A DNA stretch of 49,918 bases. Source: Agrobacterium cavarae (GTDB lineage: Bacteria > Pseudomonadota > Alphaproteobacteria > Rhizobiales > Rhizobiaceae). Positions within the stretch are counted from its first letter, which is position 1; every line of letters starts with the position of its first letter. The position numbers and the translations under genes are program-made. This document shows, piece by piece, positions 27,626 to 37,130 of this stretch. The DNA lies in the NCBI RefSeq assembly GCF_004310285.1, contig NZ_SISF01000018.1:1-49918 (forward strand), read 5' to 3'. The notes below the pieces were generated by a model. That model worked only from the letters and a program-made list of their open reading frames with translations, searched no databases and had not been told where the DNA came from.

Positions 27626-28255
27626 ATGAAGCAGCTTTCAAATGTCTGCCGCGCGCTCCTCGCGGGTGCCCTGTTGCTCTCATGTCTGAACCGTCCGGCT
27701 GTCGCCGAGGCCATCAGCACCAAGACCTATTCCTATTTCACCATTGGCGGGAAGACGGCTGAAGATCTGGATCGCGAGCTTTCGCAGCGCGGCCCGGTCA
27801 CCAAGTCCACGGGCTTCCGCCATCCGGGGGCGACGGAAATCAAGTTCGGTGGCGAACTCACCTATGTGGAGAAGAATGGACGGTGCGGCGTGGGCACGGT
27901 GAAGGTCACGCTGCACACGAAGATTCTTCTGCCACGCTGGTCGAACCGGCGTCGCACCAATGCCGATCTGGCACTGATCTGGGATACGCTTGCCGCCGAC
28001 ATCAAGCGCCATGAGGAACGGCACGCCGAGATTGCCCGCGGCTATGCCCGCGATCTCGATCAGAAGCTGCGCGCGCTTCGTCCGCAAGCCAATTGCGAGA
28101 CCATGCAGAAGATGGTCGCGGAAGTCAGCCAGGAGGTCATGGATGCGCATGACAAGGATCAGGTGCGTTTCGACAAGATCGAGTCCAAGAACTTCGACGC
28201 GAGAATGACGCGGCTTCTCAAGAACCGCATTCAACAACGTGCAGGCTCACGTTGA
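27626..28255 (+). CDS. DUF922 putative secreted zinc protease
   Basis: A 209-residue protein with a signal peptide (1 to about 28, PAVA|EA). An HEERH zinc-binding motif (His129, Glu130, His133) lies in DIKRHEERHAEIARGYA, and two cysteines flank it (87 and about 155). This is the DUF922 pattern, assigned as a putative metalloprotease; activity and substrate are not established. AAGG lies 7 nt before the ATG. Divergent from folP. Confidence 0.85.
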   Translation: MKQLSNVCRALLAGALLLSCLNRPAVAEAISTKTYSYFTIGGKTAEDLDRELSQRGPVTKSTGFRHPGATEIKFGGELTYVEKNGRCGVGTVKVTLHTKILLPRWSNRRRTNADLALIWDTLAADIKRHEERHAEIARGYARDLDQKLRALRPQANCETMQKMVAEVSQEVMDAHDKDQVRFDKIESKNFDARMTRLLKNRIQQRAGSR

Positions 28256-28554
28256 TGACGGCATGAAGCACATGGCGCTTGCGTCAACCATGTCATCGAC
28301 CAAAAGGTTTTGCCGGATAATCACCGTTGATTTCTTGCCATGGCCGCCTGAGGCAGACTCACGTATTGGTGAAAGCACCAGATAACAGACATATTCGAAG
28401 ACTTGAAATTCACGATCGCACGGGCTCTCCCGGTGCGTATGAAGCCGCAGGTGTCTTCCTCTCCGCCTGCAGGTAACGCGCCCAACTGGAGCGGCAGGTG
28501 GAGTGACTGTGGCCACCGCCGCTCAATCTTTTCAAAGACTTCTGGTAATTTTGA
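28256..28554. other. Intergenic with hairpins, no gene seen
   Basis: About 300 bases between convergent genes DUF922 and ferredoxin. A CGCACGGG/CCCGGTGCG hairpin lies at about 28415-28436, and imperfect CCGCCTGC/GCGGCAGG pairing lies at about 28470-28500. One or both could end the flanking transcripts or belong to a small RNA; neither has a clear T tract. Confidence 0.4.
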
Positions 28555-28875
28555 TCAGCCCTGTCGCTCAGGCACGTGAACGACCAGACCATCAAGGTCG
28601 TCGGTCATCTTGATCTGACAGGAAAGACGCGAGGTCGGACGGACGTCGAAAGCGAAATCGAGCATGTCCTCCTCCATCGGTTCGGGCGGCCCTACCCGCT
28701 CCGTCCATTGATCATCCACATAGACATGACAGGTGGCACAGGCACAGGCACCACCGCATTCAGCATCAATGCCGGGAACGGAATTGCGAACAGCGTTCTC
28801 CATCACGGTGGAGCCGTTGCTGACGTCAAGTTCATGGGACGTGCCGTCGAAAGCAACGATAGTCAGTTTGGTCAT
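28555..28875 (-). CDS. Adrenodoxin-type [2Fe-2S] ferredoxin
   Basis: A 106-residue electron carrier. The cluster ligands are Cys40, Cys46 and Cys49 (C-x5-C-x2-C within [12 protein letters not shown]) plus Cys86 (RLSCQI), which fits vertebrate-type/adrenodoxin ferredoxins. Such proteins serve P450s or Fe-S cluster assembly; no partner is adjacent. ATG 28875 starts at the beta-grasp fold ([11 protein letters not shown]); the frame extends upstream to 28944 without support. Confidence 0.92.
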   Translation of the reverse strand: MTKLTIVAFDGTSHELDVSNGSTVMENAVRNSVPGIDAECGGACACATCHVYVDDQWTERVGPPEPMEEDMLDFAFDVRPTSRLSCQIKMTDDLDGLVVHVPERQG

Positions 28876-29035
28876 TTCAAAAGATCCAGGCAGAGTGTTT
28901 GAGAATTCTTCTAAAGACATAGAAAGGCCGGCTGCGATTGGCAACCCGTCAATGTGGTTGCGAACCGAACCGGCCCTCGTCAGGTGCTGTGTTCCGGGCG
29001 CAGATTTGCCCGGATGCCATCCGTTTCGCTAAAGA

Positions 29036-29404
29036 TTATCGGCAGAGCTTCAGAATGAAGTTTTCGGCTTCCAGAACGGAGGCTGCTAGCTTTGCAAGCG
29101 ACGCACCGTCATGCTGGCCGTTTTCGAGGGCTTCGGCGGCAGCGGAGACGTTAAAGGCGCCAACGGCATCGGCCGAGCCCTTAAGGCGACCGGCAATGGT
29201 GCGCGCCGAGGGCTTATCGGCAAACGCAAGCTCCTGCAAAATGGACCGCGCATGCCGCGAGAAGAGCTGAAGAACAGCGATTTCAAGGTCCTTGTCACCC
29301 TTAGTCTGAGTGGCAAGGAGAGCGAAGTCGATCGGTTTCTTTCCAGTAGCGGTGTTGCCGCCATGATTGTCCGGCGCTTCGAACGCGATACTCAGCGCAG
29401 CCAT
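29036..29404 (-). CDS. Hpt-domain-like protein lacking the phospho-acceptor histidine
   Basis: A 122-residue helical protein matching the histidine phosphotransfer domain around TIAGRLKGSADAVGA. In active Hpt domains this reads AHxLKGSA; here the His position is Gly72 (codon GGT on the minus strand). It is therefore unlikely to relay phosphate and may act as a docking or inhibitory module. ATG 29404 is preferred: GAAGG sits about 9 nt upstream but directly abuts ATG 29413. It is divergent from the giant GPR-like gene. Confidence 0.72.
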   Translation of the reverse strand: MAALSIAFEAPDNHGGNTATGKKPIDFALLATQTKGDKDLEIAVLQLFSRHARSILQELAFADKPSARTIAGRLKGSADAVGAFNVSAAAEALENGQHDGASLAKLAASVLEAENFILKLCR

Positions 29405-29413
29405 TTCCGTCAT

Positions 29414-29884
29414 CCTTCATTATCTATGGGTAGAAGTTGCTTGAATGTGTTTCACATCAAAGCAGGCTATTGTCGCTTTCCGCTAAAAATGCGGCGCCTA
29501 TAACGGGAAAATCTTTCGCTATGGTTAATTTATGTTAAACTTCTCATAATTCAGGGTTTCCAGCCCTTTTACGGGTTTAAAAACTGTTAACAAGCAGGCA
29601 CTTGGACTGCCTTCCCCGCCCGTGTTAATTGTTTAAAAGCTGCAAATGTGTCACTACCGTTATTCGGTGCCGCATCACCTCTTCCCCGGTTTTGCGGATT
29701 CGGCAAGCTGATGTATTTTTTGCCTTAAAGCTGGGTGACCACTTTCAGGTGTTAGTAAGGAACAGGCCACCGGGCAACCATGATGGTTCAAGGTGTCTTG
29801 CAGGCATGATGGCGGATATTCGTTTGCAGGCGGCGGGCGAATGAACGGCATGAGCCGGGCGTATATGTAACGAGGCGTAACCGC
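29414..29884. other. Promoter region of the GPR-like gene
   Basis: About 470 AT-rich bases with no gene. It contains an exact CtrA-type 9-mer at 29521, a TTAA-N6-TTAAC pair at about 29577-29591 and a TTAATTGTTTAA at about 29625. GAGG lies 9 nt before the GPR start. Confidence 0.5.
29521..29529. promoter_or_regulatory. Candidate CtrA-binding 9-mer
   Basis: ATGGTTAAT is the exact reverse complement of ATTAACCAT, the short CtrA consensus. A second TTAA box (TTAAAC) follows 6 nt later. It is about 355 nt upstream of the GPR-like ORF, so cell-cycle control of that gene is possible. Sequence evidence only. Confidence 0.45.
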
Positions 29885-32800
29885 ATGGCGAACAACAAGT
29901 TTAGCGACTCGATCGACGAGACTGCGTATCAGGCACTTGAAGATGCTTTGCAGCTCGGCGCATACGAAAACCAGCCGGAGCCTCGTAGAAGGTCCACTCC
30001 CAAGCCCGCGGAGGCAAGAGTGCCAGAACAGAATAGACCGCGTAAGAACGACCAGCAGGCACAGTCTTCGGCTCAAGCAGCGGCAGCGCGTGCGGCGAGC
30101 GAGCAGCAGTCGCGAGCCGGAGGGCTTGAGGCTGCCAATGACGGCACCAAGCGTAGCCCGGCCATGATCCTGCGATCGCTGGAGGCCGGCTCCATGACGG
30201 GCGCCATCCGCAATGCATCAATCGTATCGGTCTTCTGGGCGATTGCCGGCGTCGGTCTTGCACATGCCATCTATGGCGGCCAGATCTGGAATGTAGGCTC
30301 GATTGCACAGCTTTTCGCGATTCCCGGCCTGATGGCGATCATGGTCGGCATTGTCGTTCCGATCATGCTGTTCTTCGCCTTCGCCATCATGATGGCGCGT
30401 GCCAAGGATCTGCGCAATGCCGCACGCTCCATGGCAGAAGTCGCGCTGCGTCTCGCAGAGCCGGAGACGATCGCATCCGAGCGGATCATGTCGGTTGGCC
30501 AGGCGGTTCGCCGCGAAGTGTCCGCCATGAATGACGGCATCGAGCGCACCATTGCCCGCGCGACCGAGCTTGAGACGCTGGTTCATTCGGAGGTCAACGC
30601 GCTTGAGCGCAGCTACGCCGACAACGAACTGCGCGTGCGCGGCCTCGTTCACGAGCTGACCGCAGAACGCGACGCCATTATCAGCCATGCTGAACGTATC
30701 CGCTCCTCGATCTTCGGCGCCCAGGAGCAGCTCAAGGAAGAGCTGTCACTGGTCGGTGAAGAGCTTTCCATGCGTCTTGCCACCAGTGGTGAGGCGTTCG
30801 CGTCGATGATCGACACGCGCTCCGCAGCGCTTCTTGAGAAATCCCGCGTTTCGACGGAAGCGATGGGCACGCTGATTGCAGCGAAGACCGAGAATTTGCT
30901 GAATGCTCTGAACAGTTCTGGAGCGGCGCTCAACAACGAATTCGATCTGCGTCTCCACGATCTCTCCAATACGTTCGACGAGCGTGGAAATGCTCTGATC
31001 GAGAAATTCGCAACGCATGCCACTGCCCTTTCGAGCGGCACGGAAATGCTCAACCAGTCCATGGACGAGCACACCCGCCTGCTCAACGACACGCTGACCA
31101 AGCGCACGCAGGAACTGTCGCAGAATATCAGCCGCGGCCAACAGGTCATCGATGGGTCTCTCGACACGGTGCTCGGCAAGCTCTCCGCGACGTTGGAAGA
31201 GAAGGGCATGTCCTTCCGCCAGAGCCTGCAGAGCACGGCAGACGATGCGATCATGGATCTCGATCTGCGTTCGGGCCTCTTCGAAGAGAAGCTTCAGACG
31301 ACCGTCGGTCTCGTGAACACTGCGTTCGACTCCCATGTTGCAGAGTTTGCCAGCGCCTTCGATCAGCGCGCCGGTACACTCGACAGCAAGCTGATGGAGA
31401 GCCTCGCCCGCATCAACGAGACGGTTGCAGGCGGCACGGATTCGCTCAGTGGCATTCTAAGTTCCAATATCGATCGCCTGAACAGCACCCTCACCGACCA
31501 GTCTCTGGCTCTCGCGACCTCGCTGGGCGCTGGCCAGGAAATGCTGGAAAGCTCGCTCGAAACGCGCACCCGCGAACTGACGGACGCCTTGAGCGCCCGC
31601 ACCAACGAGATTTCCAGCGCGATCGTCGGCACGCATGCGAAGATCGATGCGGTTCTTGCCGAGCGTAGCGCCCAGCTGTTCGGCGCGCTTACCGAAAGCC
31701 AGAACCGTTTCGACAGCGCGCTTGCAAGCCGCTCGGAAGCCATCACCGGATCGGTTGCCGGTACCGCCGAGCACCTTGCCGCACTGCTGGATGAGCGAGC
31801 CGCCGCCATCAACAACGTCGTCGCCGAAGTCGAGCGTCGCCTGGCCGAAACGCTGGATAGCCGCGCTGCTGCCATTACCGGCGCCGTCTCCGGCGTTGAA
31901 GACCGCATCGCCGACACGTTGGACAGCCGCACCGCAGCGCTCAGCCACGTCGTTGCCGGCGTTGAAGAACGTATCGCCGATACGCTCGATAGCCGCACCA
32001 TGGCGCTCGACATGGCGTTCTCAACCGCCGAAGAGCGCATTGCCGAGACACTCGATACGCGGACCTCTGCTCTGACGACCATGGTCAACGATGTCGACAG
32101 CCGTCTGGCCGACACGTTGGACAGCCGCACGTCTGCACTTGGCACTGTCGTTGCCGGTGTGGAAGAGCGCATCACCGATGCACTCGATAGCCGCACCATG
32201 GCGCTCGACATGGCATTCTCTACCGCTGAAGAGCGGATCGCTGAAACGCTGGACACCCGCACGTCCAACTTGACCAACCTCGTCAGCGGTGTCGAAGGCC
32301 GTTTGGCCGACACGTTGGACAGCCGCACGTCTGCCTTGGGCAATGTCGTTGCGGGCGTGGAAGAACGCATTGCCGATGCTCTCGACAGCCGCACCATGGC
32401 CCTCGACATGGCATTCTCCAGCGCTGAAGAGCGCATTGCCGAAACGCTCGATACCCGCACGTCCAACCTGACCAACCTCGTCAGCGGTGCCGAAGGCCGT
32501 TTGGCCGATACGCTGGACAGCCGCACGTCTGCCTTGGGCAATGTCGTTGCGGGCGTTGAAGACCGTATCGCCGATGCCCTCGACAGCCGCACCATGGCCC
32601 TCGACATGGCATTCTCTACAGCCGAAGAGCGGATTGCGGAAACGCTCGATACCCGCGCGTCGAACCTCACCAACATCGTCAGCAATGTCGAAGGCCGTTT
32701 GGCCGACACGCTGGACAGCCGTACCTTGGCGCTCAACAGCGTTGTTGCAGGTGTGGAAGAGCGCATCGCCGATACACTCGACAGCCGCACTATGGCCATC

Positions 32801-35800
32801 GACATGGCATTCTCGTCCGCTGAAGAACGGATTGCAGAAACGCTCGACAGCCGTGCAGCCTCATTGACGTCGGCCGTTTCCGGTATCGAGACCCGTATTG
32901 CCGATACGTTGGAGAGCCGCACTCAAGCACTGAACGATGCCGTCAATGGGGTCGAAGGCCGCATCGCCGACACGTTGGATAGCCGGACGATGGCGATCAA
33001 CATCGCCTTCTCCAGTGCTGAAGAGCGTCTGGCCGAAACTCTGGATGGTCGCACCAACGCCCTCACTTCCGTGGTGTCCGGCGTAGAGGAACGTCTTACC
33101 GATACGCTTGATAGCCGCACCATGGCTATCGACATGGCCTTCTCGTCTGCCGAAGAGCGTCTGGCCGAGACCCTGGATGGCCGCACCAACGCCCTCACCT
33201 CCGTGGTGTCCGGCGTGGAAGAGCGTATCACCGATACGCTTGATAGCCGCACCATGGCCATCGACATGGCCTTCTCTTCTGCCGAAGAGCGTCTGGCCGA
33301 AACCCTGGATGGCCGCACCAGCGCCCTGACTTCCGTCGTGTCCGGCGTCGAAGAACGTCTTACCGATACGCTCGACAGCCGCACCATGGCCATCGACATG
33401 GCCTTCTCTTCTGCTGAAGAGCGTCTTGCCGAAACCCTGGATGGCCGCACCAGCGCCCTTACCTCGATCGTGTCCGGCGTCGAAGAACGTCTGGCCGATA
33501 CGCTCGACAGCCGTACCATGGCCATCGACATGGCATTCTCGTCGGCCGAAGAACGTCTGGCCGGGACTTTGGATGGCCGGACAGGTGCCCTCACCTCCGT
33601 GGTGTCCGGCGTGGAAGAACGTCTGGCCGACACACTCGACAGCCGCACCATCGCCATCGACATGGCGATCTCGTCGGCCGAAGAGCGCCTTGCTTCTGCT
33701 CTCGATGGCCGCGCTGCGAGCCTTGCCCGCACGGTCTCGGATGCCGAAGAACGACTGACGTCGACGACATCCGCCATGGAAGAAGCACTATCGGTCGGAC
33801 ATCTGCGTCTTGACACGATGCTTGGCACGCAGGCCTACACCATCAGCCGGACCGTCGAGCGCAACAGCGAGTTGATCGAGCAGACGGTTGCCTCTGCAGC
33901 GACGCGTATCGAAACCGCAGTCGAATCCGGTGCCGGTAACTTCGCCAACACGATGGAAACAGGCGTCCAGCGCCTGGAAAACAATCTTCAGACATCGCAC
34001 GACGCCATCCGCACCACGTTGGATCAGCATCATTCCGCTCTTTCGGAAACACTAGGCTCTGCCAAGGAACAGCTTGGCGATCTTCTGTCTGACCAGACCA
34101 TGTCGCTTGCAACCACCGTTGCCTCAAGCACCAGCATGCTGGAGATGTCGTTCGAAACGCAGCAGGAAGTTCTGCAGCGGACGATCGACACGGCGTCGGA
34201 ATCGCTGACCTCGCGTATCGAAAACTCCGTCAACACGGTCTCCGACCGTCTTGGTGAAACCGGCACGCGACTGGAAAACAATATCGGAGCTCTGCATGGC
34301 AAGCTCCAGTCCGATCTGACCAACGTCAATGCAACGCTTGATGACGCCACGCAGAAGCTCGAGGGCGTGTTCTTGACCGGTACGGCTCGGATCGACGAGC
34401 GTCTAGGCACGATGGATCGCGCGCTTAATGTCGGCCTAGAAAACGTCAACCGCACGATTGAAGGCAAGGCTTCCGGCCTTGCTCGCACGCTTCGCGATGC
34501 GGTGGCTGACGCCGCCCAGAGCATCGATCATGAGGCGGTGCGCTCGACCGAGTTCATCAGCAAGACCGGCCTTGAGTTTGCAGACCAGATCAAGTCCCGC
34601 AACGACGAGTTCACCCGCACCATCGAACAGCGCTCCGATGAGATCGTCGGCCGCATTTCCGATGCGCAGAGCAGGCTTTCTGGCCAGGCCGCTGCGGTTG
34701 CACAGACCTTCTCCGATGCTGGCAACGCCATCGTCAACAAGGTTGCCGAAGCAGAAGCTGTCGTCCGCACCCAGGTTGGCGCCATTTCCGAGACGCTGAC
34801 CAATGTCGAAAGCGCGCTCGATGCCCGTGGCGAGTCTATCCGCCATACGCTCGACAGCCGCACCCGCGAACTCAACTCCATGCTGGCAAGCCGTTCTGCC
34901 GAACTGTCTCGCCTCATCGAGGAGAAGGCAAAGCCGATCGTCAACGAATATGCTGTCGTCGGCCAGGATGCGGCCGAGAAGATTGTTACTGCTGCTCAGC
35001 AGAGCGCAAACCTTCTGTCGGAAACCAATAGTGGCATGGTCGGCATGGTCGAGCAGGCCATCGATGATTACGCTCGCGCCAGCAGCGATGCTGCCAACAA
35101 GCTGGTTTCGGCGACGCGTCAGAGCACCGACATGCTGTCACACAGCCATTCGAGCATGACCGATGTAGTGAACGGCGCTACCGACAGCCTGAATGTGGCC
35201 GTGGCACGTGCGACACAGGAATTCAAGCAGGCCGATGTGGCTCTCAACAGCGCCACCACAAGCTTCTCGGAATCCGCATCGCGCGCATCCGACCTGATCA
35301 CCACCTCCAGCCGCCTGCTCGAGAGCAAGGTCGATCGTCTGGCCAATGTGTCCGGAACCACGCTGTCTCAGGTCGCCGGCATTGTGGCACGCTTCGACGA
35401 GCACACTTCGGTTCTGTCGCAGGCAGGCGAGCTTCTGACCTCCGCACAGGCCAACCTTGTCGGCACGCTGGAAGAACGTCAGGAAGCGCTTCGTTCGCTC
35501 TCCGTCGGTCTGTTGCAGCGCTCCGAGGAAATCGAAAACTCAATGCGCGGCGTCATGTCCGTCGTGGAGCAGACGTTGGGCGAAGCCGAGCAGCGCTCCA
35601 CCAAAGTGGCGGGCAACCTGCGCGAAAACCTCAACTCTTCCTTCGACGATATCGGTCGCTCGCTGGACGAGACCGAACAGCGGGCGCGCAGTGCGGCGCA
35701 GAACATGCGTGGCGCGCTTCTGGCAGCCAGCCAGGAAGCGGCACGTGCGATCGAAGGCACCATGTCCGAGACGCAGAAGTATTCGGACGAGCTTGCCGGT

Positions 35801-36865
35801 CGTCTGCGCAACGGCGTCGCCTCGTCGCTGTCCGACGTCGACAAGCTGATCAATACCGCCACCGACAAGTCGAATGCGGCTGCCACCGTCATGCGCGAAA
35901 CATTGCGTGAAGCGGTACAGGAAGCGGTCAATCGTTTCTCCGGCGCAACGGAAGAGATCCGCCGCTCCAGCCAGGATATCCGCCAGGAACTCGATGCCAC
36001 CCGCGCCGAATTGAAGCGTGGTGCATTCGACCTGCCGGAAGAAGCCAAGGAAAGTGCAGCCGCAATGCGTCGCGCCGTTTCCGAGCAGATCAAGGCACTG
36101 CAGGATATTTCTCAGCTGGTGGGTCGCTCCACGCAGCAGTTTGAAATCTCCGAGCCGGCAGCACGGGCGATTGCGGCCACCAAGCCAGCAGCCCCGCAGC
36201 CTCAACAGGCGCGCGTAGAGCCACGCCCGCAACCGCAGCCGCTGCCTACACCGGCAGCAACAGCAGCTCCCGTGCAGCAGCAGCCAGCCGCACCGGTCAT
36301 CCGCAACGTCGCTCCCGTCGAGCAACGTCCAGCGCCTTCGCAGCCTGGTCTTTCGGCACCGCTTCAGCGCCGTGAAGAAGGCGGTGGGTGGATTAGCGAT
36401 CTGTTGCGCGGCGCCTCTCGCGACGCTCAGGACGGCGCAGCACCGATGGCACCTGCCCCGTCTGCAGCCCGGCCTGCAGCCGAACAGCAGACGCGTGCCG
36501 CCGACAGCCGCAACCCGCGCCATGTCGTCGAGTCACTGAATTCGCTTTCCGTGGATATCGCACGGGCCATCGATCACGATGCGTCTGTCGAGTTGTGGGG
36601 TCGCTATCAGCGCGGCGAGCGCGACGTCTTCACGCGTCGCCTCTACACACTGAAGGGCCAGCAGACCTTCGACGAGATCAAGCGCAAATATGAGCGTGAG
36701 TCGGAGTTCCGCACCGCGGTCGACCGGTACATCTCCGATTTCGAAAAGCTTCTGGCGGATGTTGCCCGCACGGACCGTGATCGCACGGTGACACAATCCT
36801 ACCTGACGTCCGATACCGGCAAGGTTTACACCATGCTGGCCCACGCAGCCGGGCGCTTCAGCTAA
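29885..36865 (+). CDS. Giant coiled-coil polar growth protein (GPR/RgsE-like, apolipoprotein-like repeats)
   Basis: A 2326-residue protein. A Pro/Gln-rich cytoplasmic N-terminus is followed by two transmembrane helices (about 112-130 and 145-170). A very long Ala/Glu/Ser/Thr-rich helical region contains exactly 30 tandem 22-residue repeats (646-1305; consensus VSGVEERLADTLDSRTxAL). A Pro/Gln linker (about 2099-2156) and a compact charged C-terminal domain (about 2207-2326) follow. This architecture matches the Growth Pole Ring protein of Agrobacterium and RgsE of Sinorhizobium, essential scaffolds of the unipolar growth zone that show apolipoprotein A-like homology. The Hpt-like gene is divergent; popZ is convergent 650 nt downstream. 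Long antisense frames across it are composition artefacts. Confidence 0.88.
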   Translation: MANNKFSDSIDETAYQALEDALQLGAYENQPEPRRRSTPKPAEARVPEQNRPRKNDQQAQSSAQAAAARAASEQQSRAGGLEAANDGTKRSPAMILRSLEAGSMTGAIRNASIVSVFWAIAGVGLAHAIYGGQIWNVGSIAQLFAIPGLMAIMVGIVVPIMLFFAFAIMMARAKDLRNAARSMAEVALRLAEPETIASERIMSVGQAVRREVSAMNDGIERTIARATELETLVHSEVNALERSYADNELRVRGLVHELTAERDAIISHAERIRSSIFGAQEQLKEELSLVGEELSMRLATSGEAFASMIDTRSAALLEKSRVSTEAMGTLIAAKTENLLNALNSSGAALNNEFDLRLHDLSNTFDERGNALIEKFATHATALSSGTEMLNQSMDEHTRLLNDTLTKRTQELSQNISRGQQVIDGSLDTVLGKLSATLEEKGMSFRQSLQSTADDAIMDLDLRSGLFEEKLQTTVGLVNTAFDSHVAEFASAFDQRAGTLDSKLMESLARINETVAGGTDSLSGILSSNIDRLNSTLTDQSLALATSLGAGQEMLESSLETRTRELTDALSARTNEISSAIVGTHAKIDAVLAERSAQLFGALTESQNRFDSALASRSEAITGSVAGTAEHLAALLDERAAAINNVVAEVERRLAETLDSRAAAITGAVSGVEDRIADTLDSRTAALSHVVAGVEERIADTLDSRTMALDMAFSTAEERIAETLDTRTSALTTMVNDVDSRLADTLDSRTSALGTVVAGVEERITDALDSRTMALDMAFSTAEERIAETLDTRTSNLTNLVSGVEGRLADTLDSRTSALGNVVAGVEERIADALDSRTMALDMAFSSAEERIAETLDTRTSNLTNLVSGAEGRLADTLDSRTSALGNVVAGVEDRIADALDSRTMALDMAFSTAEERIAETLDTRASNLTNIVSNVEGRLADTLDSRTLALNSVVAGVEERIADTLDSRTMAIDMAFSSAEERIAETLDSRAASLTSAVSGIETRIADTLESRTQALNDAVNGVEGRIADTLDSRTMAINIAFSSAEERLAETLDGRTNALTSVVSGVEERLTDTLDSRTMAIDMAFSSAEERLAETLDGRTNALTSVVSGVEERITDTLDSRTMAIDMAFSSAEERLAETLDGRTSALTSVVSGVEERLTDTLDSRTMAIDMAFSSAEERLAETLDGRTSALTSIVSGVEERLADTLDSRTMAIDMAFSSAEERLAGTLDGRTGALTSVVSGVEERLADTLDSRTIAIDMAISSAEERLASALDGRAASLARTVSDAEERLTSTTSAMEEALSVGHLRLDTMLGTQAYTISRTVERNSELIEQTVASAATRIETAVESGAGNFANTMETGVQRLENNLQTSHDAIRTTLDQHHSALSETLGSAKEQLGDLLSDQTMSLATTVASSTSMLEMSFETQQEVLQRTIDTASESLTSRIENSVNTVSDRLGETGTRLENNIGALHGKLQSDLTNVNATLDDATQKLEGVFLTGTARIDERLGTMDRALNVGLENVNRTIEGKASGLARTLRDAVADAAQSIDHEAVRSTEFISKTGLEFADQIKSRNDEFTRTIEQRSDEIVGRISDAQSRLSGQAAAVAQTFSDAGNAIVNKVAEAEAVVRTQVGAISETLTNVESALDARGESIRHTLDSRTRELNSMLASRSAELSRLIEEKAKPIVNEYAVVGQDAAEKIVTAAQQSANLLSETNSGMVGMVEQAIDDYARASSDAANKLVSATRQSTDMLSHSHSSMTDVVNGATDSLNVAVARATQEFKQADVALNSATTSFSESASRASDLITTSSRLLESKVDRLANVSGTTLSQVAGIVARFDEHTSVLSQAGELLTSAQANLVGTLEERQEALRSLSVGLLQRSEEIENSMRGVMSVVEQTLGEAEQRSTKVAGNLRENLNSSFDDIGRSLDETEQRARSAAQNMRGALLAASQEAARAIEGTMSETQKYSDELAGRLRNGVASSLSDVDKLINTATDKSNAAATVMRETLREAVQEAVNRFSGATEEIRRSSQDIRQELDATRAELKRGAFDLPEEAKESAAAMRRAVSEQIKALQDISQLVGRSTQQFEISEPAARAIAATKPAAPQPQQARVEPRPQPQPLPTPAATAAPVQQQPAAPVIRNVAPVEQRPAPSQPGLSAPLQRREEGGGWISDLLRGASRDAQDGAAPMAPAPSAARPAAEQQTRAADSRNPRHVVESLNSLSVDIARAIDHDASVELWGRYQRGERDVFTRRLYTLKGQQTFDEIKRKYERESEFRTAVDRYISDFEKLLADVARTDRDRTVTQSYLTSDTGKVYTMLAHAAGRFS
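31820..33799 (+). repeat. 30 tandem 66-bp repeats encoding 22-residue units, with a change of higher-order period
   Basis: Thirty head-to-tail 22-codon units. Units 3-17 are organised as five 198-bp triplets (VAGVEER / FSTAEER / VSGVEGR types, 31952-32941). Units 18-29 form six 132-bp doublets (VSGVEER / FSSAEER types, 32942-33733) that are nearly identical at DNA level. The reading frame is kept throughout. An 11/22 periodicity is what exchangeable apolipoprotein helices show. Confidence 0.92.
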
Positions 36866-36890
36866 GCAAGCGCTTCGATAAGCTTTTGGA

Positions 36891-36922
36891 AAACGCCCTC
36901 GCCACCGCGGGGGCGTTTTCGT
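36891..36922 (+). terminator. Rho-independent terminator of the GPR-like gene
   Basis: AAACGCCC and GGGCGTTT pair around a 12-nt loop, followed by TCGTTT, 25 nt after the stop codon. Confidence 0.8.
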
Positions 36923-37027
36923 TTGATGGACGCACCTTGGATCTCGACCGACCTGTCTTCACAGAAGACTAAGCGCAACGCCGCACAGCAAAGCGTTCGC
37001 GACAATTCAGGCAGAGTGAATGGACGG

Positions 37028-37130
37028 CTAAAGCGCTGTGCGTCCAATTGGGCGCACAGCGCTTTACTTTTTGGATCTACGCATCGTGCTTTTTCGAAAA
37101 TCGAGTCCGATTGTTGGGCCGATGCTGTGG
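37028..37130. repeat. Dispersed palindromic repeat family A, copy 2 (inverted)
   Basis: Inverted relative to 25578-25683 with the same order of parts: AAGCGCTGTGCG/CGCACAGCGCTT palindrome, GGATCTACGCATCGTGCTTT spacer, CGAAAATCGAGTCCGATTG hairpin and GGGCCGATGCTGTGG edge. It lies between the GPR terminator and popZ. Confidence 0.8.

Noticed and set aside
27441..27629. A 62-codon ORF overlapping the DUF922 start by ATGA
   Set aside because: The overlap looks like coupling, but the translation is unremarkable and there is no ribosome site; it lies in the promoter gap between divergent genes.
31820..33799. CRISPR-like regular repeats
   Set aside because: Units are contiguous 66-bp coding repeats without unique spacers, and no cas gene is present.
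31363..33828. Two long minus-strand frames (519 and 301 codons) opposite the GPR-like gene
   Set aside because: They exist because the repeat codons lack stops in that frame. The translation is low-complexity Ser/Arg/Val with no start signals, and the plus strand has a conserved architecture.
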